Assembly (NCBI GenBank): GCA_020048255.1
Contig: JAIFMR010000219.1
Span: 1-10,256, forward strand
Source of the DNA: Rhodoferax sp.
GTDB taxonomy: Bacteria; Pseudomonadota; Gammaproteobacteria; Burkholderiales; Burkholderiaceae_C
Length of the DNA stretch: 10,256 nt
Direction: 5' to 3'
Made by a program: the position numbers and the translations under genes. Shown in pieces: positions 6,740 to 10,256 of this stretch (its first letter is position 1; every line of letters begins with the position of its first letter). The notes under the pieces were generated by a model. The model was not told the DNA's origin and did no database searches. It was given only the letters and a program-made list of their open reading frames with translations.

Positions 6740-6746
6740 GCAGGCT

Positions 6747-9700
6747 ATGTTTGTTCACCTGCGATTACACACCGAATTTTCTGTCATTGATGGCACCAAC
6801 CGGATTGATGACATCGTCAAGTCTGCGGCCTCTGACGGCCAGCCGGCCTTGGCGATCACCGATCTCAGCAACCTGTTTGGTGCGGTTAAATTTTACAAAG
6901 AAGGGCGCAAGCGCGGTGTCAAGCCGATCATTGGCACTGAAATCTGGTTGGAAGGCCTGGGCAAGGAGGCCACCCAGCTGTCCCGGGTGTTGCTGCTGGT
7001 GCAAAACCATCAGGGTTACCTGAATTTGTCCGAGCTGCTGGCGCGCGCCTGGACGCAAAACTCCCACAAGGCGCAGGCGGTGGTCAGCCTGGCCTGGCTG
7101 ACCGAGCTCAACGGTGGTTTGATCTGTTTGTCGGGTGCCCAGGCCGGGCCGGTGGGCCAGGCCCTGTTGCAGGGGGACGAGGCACGTGCCTTGGATGCGG
7201 CCTTGCAACTCTCTGGCGTGTTCACCCACCGCTTTTACCTGGAATTGCAACGCGCCGGCCGCCCGGAAGACGAGCCACAGGTGGCTGCCGCTGTCCAGTT
7301 GGCGCAGCGCATGCAGTTGCCCGTGGTGGCCACCCACCCGATCCAGTTCGCTGAGCCGGATGACTTTGAAGCCCATGAAGCCCGGGTATGTATAGCCGAA
7401 GGCGAGATTTTGGCCAACCCCAGGCGGGTACGGCGTTTCACGCGCGAGCAGCACTTCAAGACGGCGGCACAAATGCAGGCGCTGTTTGCCGATGTGCCCA
7501 GCGCGCTGGCCAACAGCCTGGAGATTGCCAAGCGCTGCAACCTGAGTCTGGTGCTGGGCAAGCCGCAATTGCCGGACTTTCCCATTCCACCGGTCAACGG
7601 TGTGGTGATGGGCGCAGACGAGTACTTTCGGTATGCCTCGCATGAGGGGCTCAAGGAGCGCATGGCGCACCTGTACCCCGACCCCACTAAACGCGAGGCA
7701 GAGATGCCGCGTTATGTGGAGCGCCTGGAGTTTGAGCTGGGCACCATTTTAAAAATGGGTTTTCCAGGGTACTTTTTGATTGTGGGGGATTTCATCAACT
7801 GGGCCAAAAACAATGGCTGCCCAGTGGGGCCGGGGCGCGGCTCGGGTGCCGGCAGTCTGGTGGCGTATGCGCTGAAGATCACCGACCTGGACCCCTTGCA
7901 ATACAACTTGCTGTTTGAGCGGTTTTTGAACCCGGAGCGCGTGTCCATGCCCGACTTTGACATTGACTTTTGCCAGGGCAACCGTGACCGGGTGATTGAT
8001 TACGTCAAGGACAAATACGGCAAGGACGCCGTGAGCCAGATTGCCACCTTTGGCACCATGGCAGCGCGTGCCGCCATTCGGGACGTGGGCCGGGTGCTGG
8101 ACATGAGCTACACCTTTTGCGATGGCATCAGCAAGCTCATCCCGAACAAGCCGGGTGTGGCCGTGACGCTGCAACTGCCGCCACCGGGCCACAAAAAAGA
8201 CGACAAACTGGTCTACGCGGTGGAGGCCGAGCCGATTCTGGCCGAGCGCGAGGCCAAAGAGGAAGATGTGCGCACCCTGCTGGAGCTGGCCCGAAAGCTC
8301 GAAGGTATGACCCGCAACATCGGCATGCACGCCGGTGGGGTGCTGATTGCGCCGGGCAAGCTCACCGACTTTTGCCCGCTGTACCAGCAACCGGGCAGCG
8401 ACTCAGCGGTGAGCCAGTACGACAAAAACGACGTGGAGTCGGTGGGGCTGGTGAAGTTTGACTTTTTGGGCCTGGCCACGCTGACCATTCTGGAGATTGC
8501 CCGCGAGTTCATCGTGAAGCGACACAAGGGCCAGGAAAAATTTGCATTTGAGAACCTGCCGCTGGACGACAAGGCCACCTACAAGCTGTTTCAGGATGGC
8601 AAGACCGAAGCCGTGTTCCAGTTTGAATCGCGCGGTATGCAGGGCATGTTGCGCGATGCCAAGCCGACCCGGCTGGAGGACCTGATCGCGTTGAATGCGC
8701 TGTACCGGCCCGGCCCGATGGACCTGATTCCGAGCTTTGTGGCGCGTAAACACGGCCGCGAGGTGGTGGAGTACCCCCACCCGCTGGTGGCCAACATGCT
8801 CAGCGAGACCTACGGCATCATGGTCTACCAGGAGCAGGTGATGCAGACCGCGCAGATTCTGGGCGGCTACTCGCTCGGTGGTGCCGACATGCTGCGCCGT
8901 GCCATGGGTAAAAAGGATGCCGACGAGATGGCGCGGCACCGGCAGATCTTCCGTGACGGGGCGTTGAAGAACGACATCAACCAGGACAAAGCTGACGAGG
9001 TTTTTGACCTGATGGAAAAGTTTGCTGGCTATGGCTTCAACAAGAGTCACGCTGCGGCGTACTCCTTGTTGGCCTACCACACGGCCTGGCTCAAGGTGCA
9101 CTACACCGCCGAGTTTTTCTGCGCCAACATGACGGTGGAGATGGACGACACCGACAAGCTCAAGGTGTTGCTGGAAGACGCCATCAAAATGGGCCTGACG
9201 TTCGAGGCGCCCGATGTGAACCGGGGCAAGAGCCGCTTTGAGCCGGTGTCTGACAAGGTGATTCGCTATGGTCTGAGCGCGGTCAAGGGCAGTGGCCAGC
9301 AAGCCATTGAAGCGATTGTGGCGGCGCGTGAGGGGCGGGGTGTGGGGCCGATGGGCGATGTGGCCGGGCCTTTCAAGAGCCTGTTTGATTTTTGTGCCCG
9401 AGTGGATCGCAGCCGCATCAACAAGCGCACGGTCGAGGCCTTGATCAAGGCCGGCGCCTTTGACGCCATTCACCTGAACCGTGCCAGCCTGATTGCCAGT
9501 GTCGATCTGGCGTTTGATTTTGGTGCGGCCACGCTGGCCAACGCCAACCAGGGCAGCCTGTTTGACATGGGGGGGGATGATGACCATGGCTCCAGCACGC
9601 AAGAACCCGAGCTGGTGCAGGCCACGCCCTGGGGCGTCAAGGAACGCCTGACGTTTGAGAAAACCGCAGTGGGCTTTTACCTGTCGGGCCACTTGTTTGA

Positions 9701-10256
9701 CGAGGTGGCGAGCGAGGTACGGCACTTTGCCAAGCGGCCGATAGCCGACCTGATTGACACCCGCGAGCCGCAGCTGCTGGCCGGTATCGTCACCGATTTT
9801 CGGGTGATCAATGGGCAACGCGGCAAGCTGGCCCTGTTCAAGCTGGACGACAAGTCCGGTGTGATTGAGGCGCGCGCGGACGAGGCCTTGATCAATGCGC
9901 ATAAAAATCTGCTCAAGGACGACGAGCTCATCATCGTCATGGGCAAGCAGCAGCCGGATCGTTTTTCCGGTGGCATGCAGTTGACGGTGACGCAAATCTG
10001 GGACCTGGAACAAGCACGCTGCCGCTTTGGCAAATACCTGCGGGTCACACTGGCGACACCGCTGGTGGGCCGGGGGCTGGATGTGGCGCGCCTGGTCAAA
10101 GACTACCCGGCACAGCGCGAGCAAACAGAGCAGGGGGATCTGTGGCGTGGCTTGCAGGTGCGACTGGCCTTGACGTGTCGTGGTGAAGAAGGTGCCGCCA
10201 GCGCCGAGTTACAGCTGGACGAGCGGGCCCGCTTCTACCCCAGCAATGCCGCGCTT
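6747..10256 (+). CDS. dnaE: DNA polymerase III alpha subunit, 3' end beyond window
   Basis: This is the replicative DNA polymerase: 1170 codons are open to the last base with no stop. Beta-proteobacterial DnaE is usually about 1160-1180 residues, so only a short tail should be missing. The N-terminus (M-F-V-H-L-R-L-H-T-E-F-S) begins the PHP domain. The polymerase core has G-P-G-R-G-S at 361-366, the palm motif P-D-F-D-I-D-F with D405 and D407 matching E. coli Asp401/Asp403, and the third catalytic aspartate D572 in V-K-F-D-F-L-G-L (E. coli Asp555). F-A-G-Y-G-F-N-K-S-H-A starts at 759. A textbook beta-clamp-binding motif, Q935-G-S-L-F939, follows the helix-hairpin-helix region, and an OB-fold starts at about 1010. 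Together with the beta clamp and the clamp loader it copies the chromosome. A second in-frame ATG at 6738 would add only M-Q-A and overlaps the candidate -10; 6747 is preferred because family members begin M-F-V-H. The Shine-Dalgarno is poor. Confidence 0.97.
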   Translation, partial: MFVHLRLHTEFSVIDGTNRIDDIVKSAASDGQPALAITDLSNLFGAVKFYKEGRKRGVKPIIGTEIWLEGLGKEATQLSRVLLLVQNHQGYLNLSELLARAWTQNSHKAQAVVSLAWLTELNGGLICLSGAQAGPVGQALLQGDEARALDAALQLSGVFTHRFYLELQRAGRPEDEPQVAAAVQLAQRMQLPVVATHPIQFAEPDDFEAHEARVCIAEGEILANPRRVRRFTREQHFKTAAQMQALFADVPSALANSLEIAKRCNLSLVLGKPQLPDFPIPPVNGVVMGADEYFRYASHEGLKERMAHLYPDPTKREAEMPRYVERLEFELGTILKMGFPGYFLIVGDFINWAKNNGCPVGPGRGSGAGSLVAYALKITDLDPLQYNLLFERFLNPERVSMPDFDIDFCQGNRDRVIDYVKDKYGKDAVSQIATFGTMAARAAIRDVGRVLDMSYTFCDGISKLIPNKPGVAVTLQLPPPGHKKDDKLVYAVEAEPILAEREAKEEDVRTLLELARKLEGMTRNIGMHAGGVLIAPGKLTDFCPLYQQPGSDSAVSQYDKNDVESVGLVKFDFLGLATLTILEIAREFIVKRHKGQEKFAFENLPLDDKATYKLFQDGKTEAVFQFESRGMQGMLRDAKPTRLEDLIALNALYRPGPMDLIPSFVARKHGREVVEYPHPLVANMLSETYGIMVYQEQVMQTAQILGGYSLGGADMLRRAMGKKDADEMARHRQIFRDGALKNDINQDKADEVFDLMEKFAGYGFNKSHAAAYSLLAYHTAWLKVHYTAEFFCANMTVEMDDTDKLKVLLEDAIKMGLTFEAPDVNRGKSRFEPVSDKVIRYGLSAVKGSGQQAIEAIVAAREGRGVGPMGDVAGPFKSLFDFCARVDRSRINKRTVEALIKAGAFDAIHLNRASLIASVDLAFDFGAATLANANQGSLFDMGGDDDHGSSTQEPELVQATPWGVKERLTFEKTAVGFYLSGHLFDEVASEVRHFAKRPIADLIDTREPQLLAGIVTDFRVINGQRGKLALFKLDDKSGVIEARADEALINAHKNLLKDDELIIVMGKQQPDRFSGGMQLTVTQIWDLEQARCRFGKYLRVTLATPLVGRGLDVARLVKDYPAQREQTEQGDLWRGLQVRLALTCRGEEGAASAELQLDERARFYPSNAAL

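Noticed and set aside
6738..6746. Alternative dnaE start at the ATG at 6738
   Set aside because: It would add only M-Q-A, overlaps the TACAAT element and has no better ribosome site; family members typically begin at M-F-V-H-L-R.
6765..7670. A 301-codon open frame on the minus strand
   Set aside because: Antisense to the PHP-domain part of dnaE, with no family motifs and a shadow-like composition rich in His, Gln, Gly and Leu.
8403..10124. A 573-codon open frame on the minus strand
   Set aside because: It lies wholly antisense to dnaE, whose catalytic and clamp motifs are intact. Its composition (rich in His, Gln, Arg, Val) is that of an antisense shadow in high-GC DNA and it has no recognisable domain.

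Overview
The window is typical high-GC bacterial chromosome, densely packed, with protein sequences that look betaproteobacterial and most like the Comamonadaceae (Rhodoferax/Polaromonas-type). The clearest pointers are the DnaE N-terminus and the style of the hybrid kinase H-box. This taxonomic guess comes from reading the proteins, not from a search. There are no tRNA, rRNA, CRISPR, IS or phage features, and no gene-free stretch longer than about 80 bases.

Layout, left to right. (1) 1-522: the 3' part of a pirin-family cupin gene, cut by the window edge. It is followed by a small flavodoxin-fold NAD(P)H-dependent oxidoreductase gene (561-1115). (2) 1191-6092: three tightly packed genes on the + strand. 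They encode a TonB-dependent outer-membrane receptor, an orphan periplasmic substrate-binding protein of the ABC_sub_bind/COG2984 type, and a membrane hybrid sensor histidine kinase with a C-terminal receiver. The spacings are 10 bp, then a 4-bp ATGA overlap. (3) 6062-6712, minus strand: a NarL/FixJ (LuxR-type) response regulator, tail-to-tail with the kinase and overlapping it by 31 bp. (4) 6747 to the window end: dnaE, the replicative DNA polymerase III alpha subunit. It is divergent from the regulator across only 34 bp and lacks only its last few codons. It never meets a stop inside the window, so a scan for closed ORFs would miss it.

The most interesting unit is genes 1191-6712. An outer-membrane receptor, a periplasmic binding protein without any permease or ATPase, a kinase with a periplasmic domain and a DNA-binding regulator together look like a complete outer-membrane-to-promoter sensing pathway. 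In the model, the receptor brings in a ligand, the binding protein captures it and presents it to the kinase (as TorT does for TorS), and the regulator changes transcription. The ligand and target genes cannot be read from the sequence. The hybrid kinase has no HPt domain and none is encoded nearby, so phosphate flow is an open question. The rest of the window (pirin, oxidoreductase, dnaE) is ordinary.
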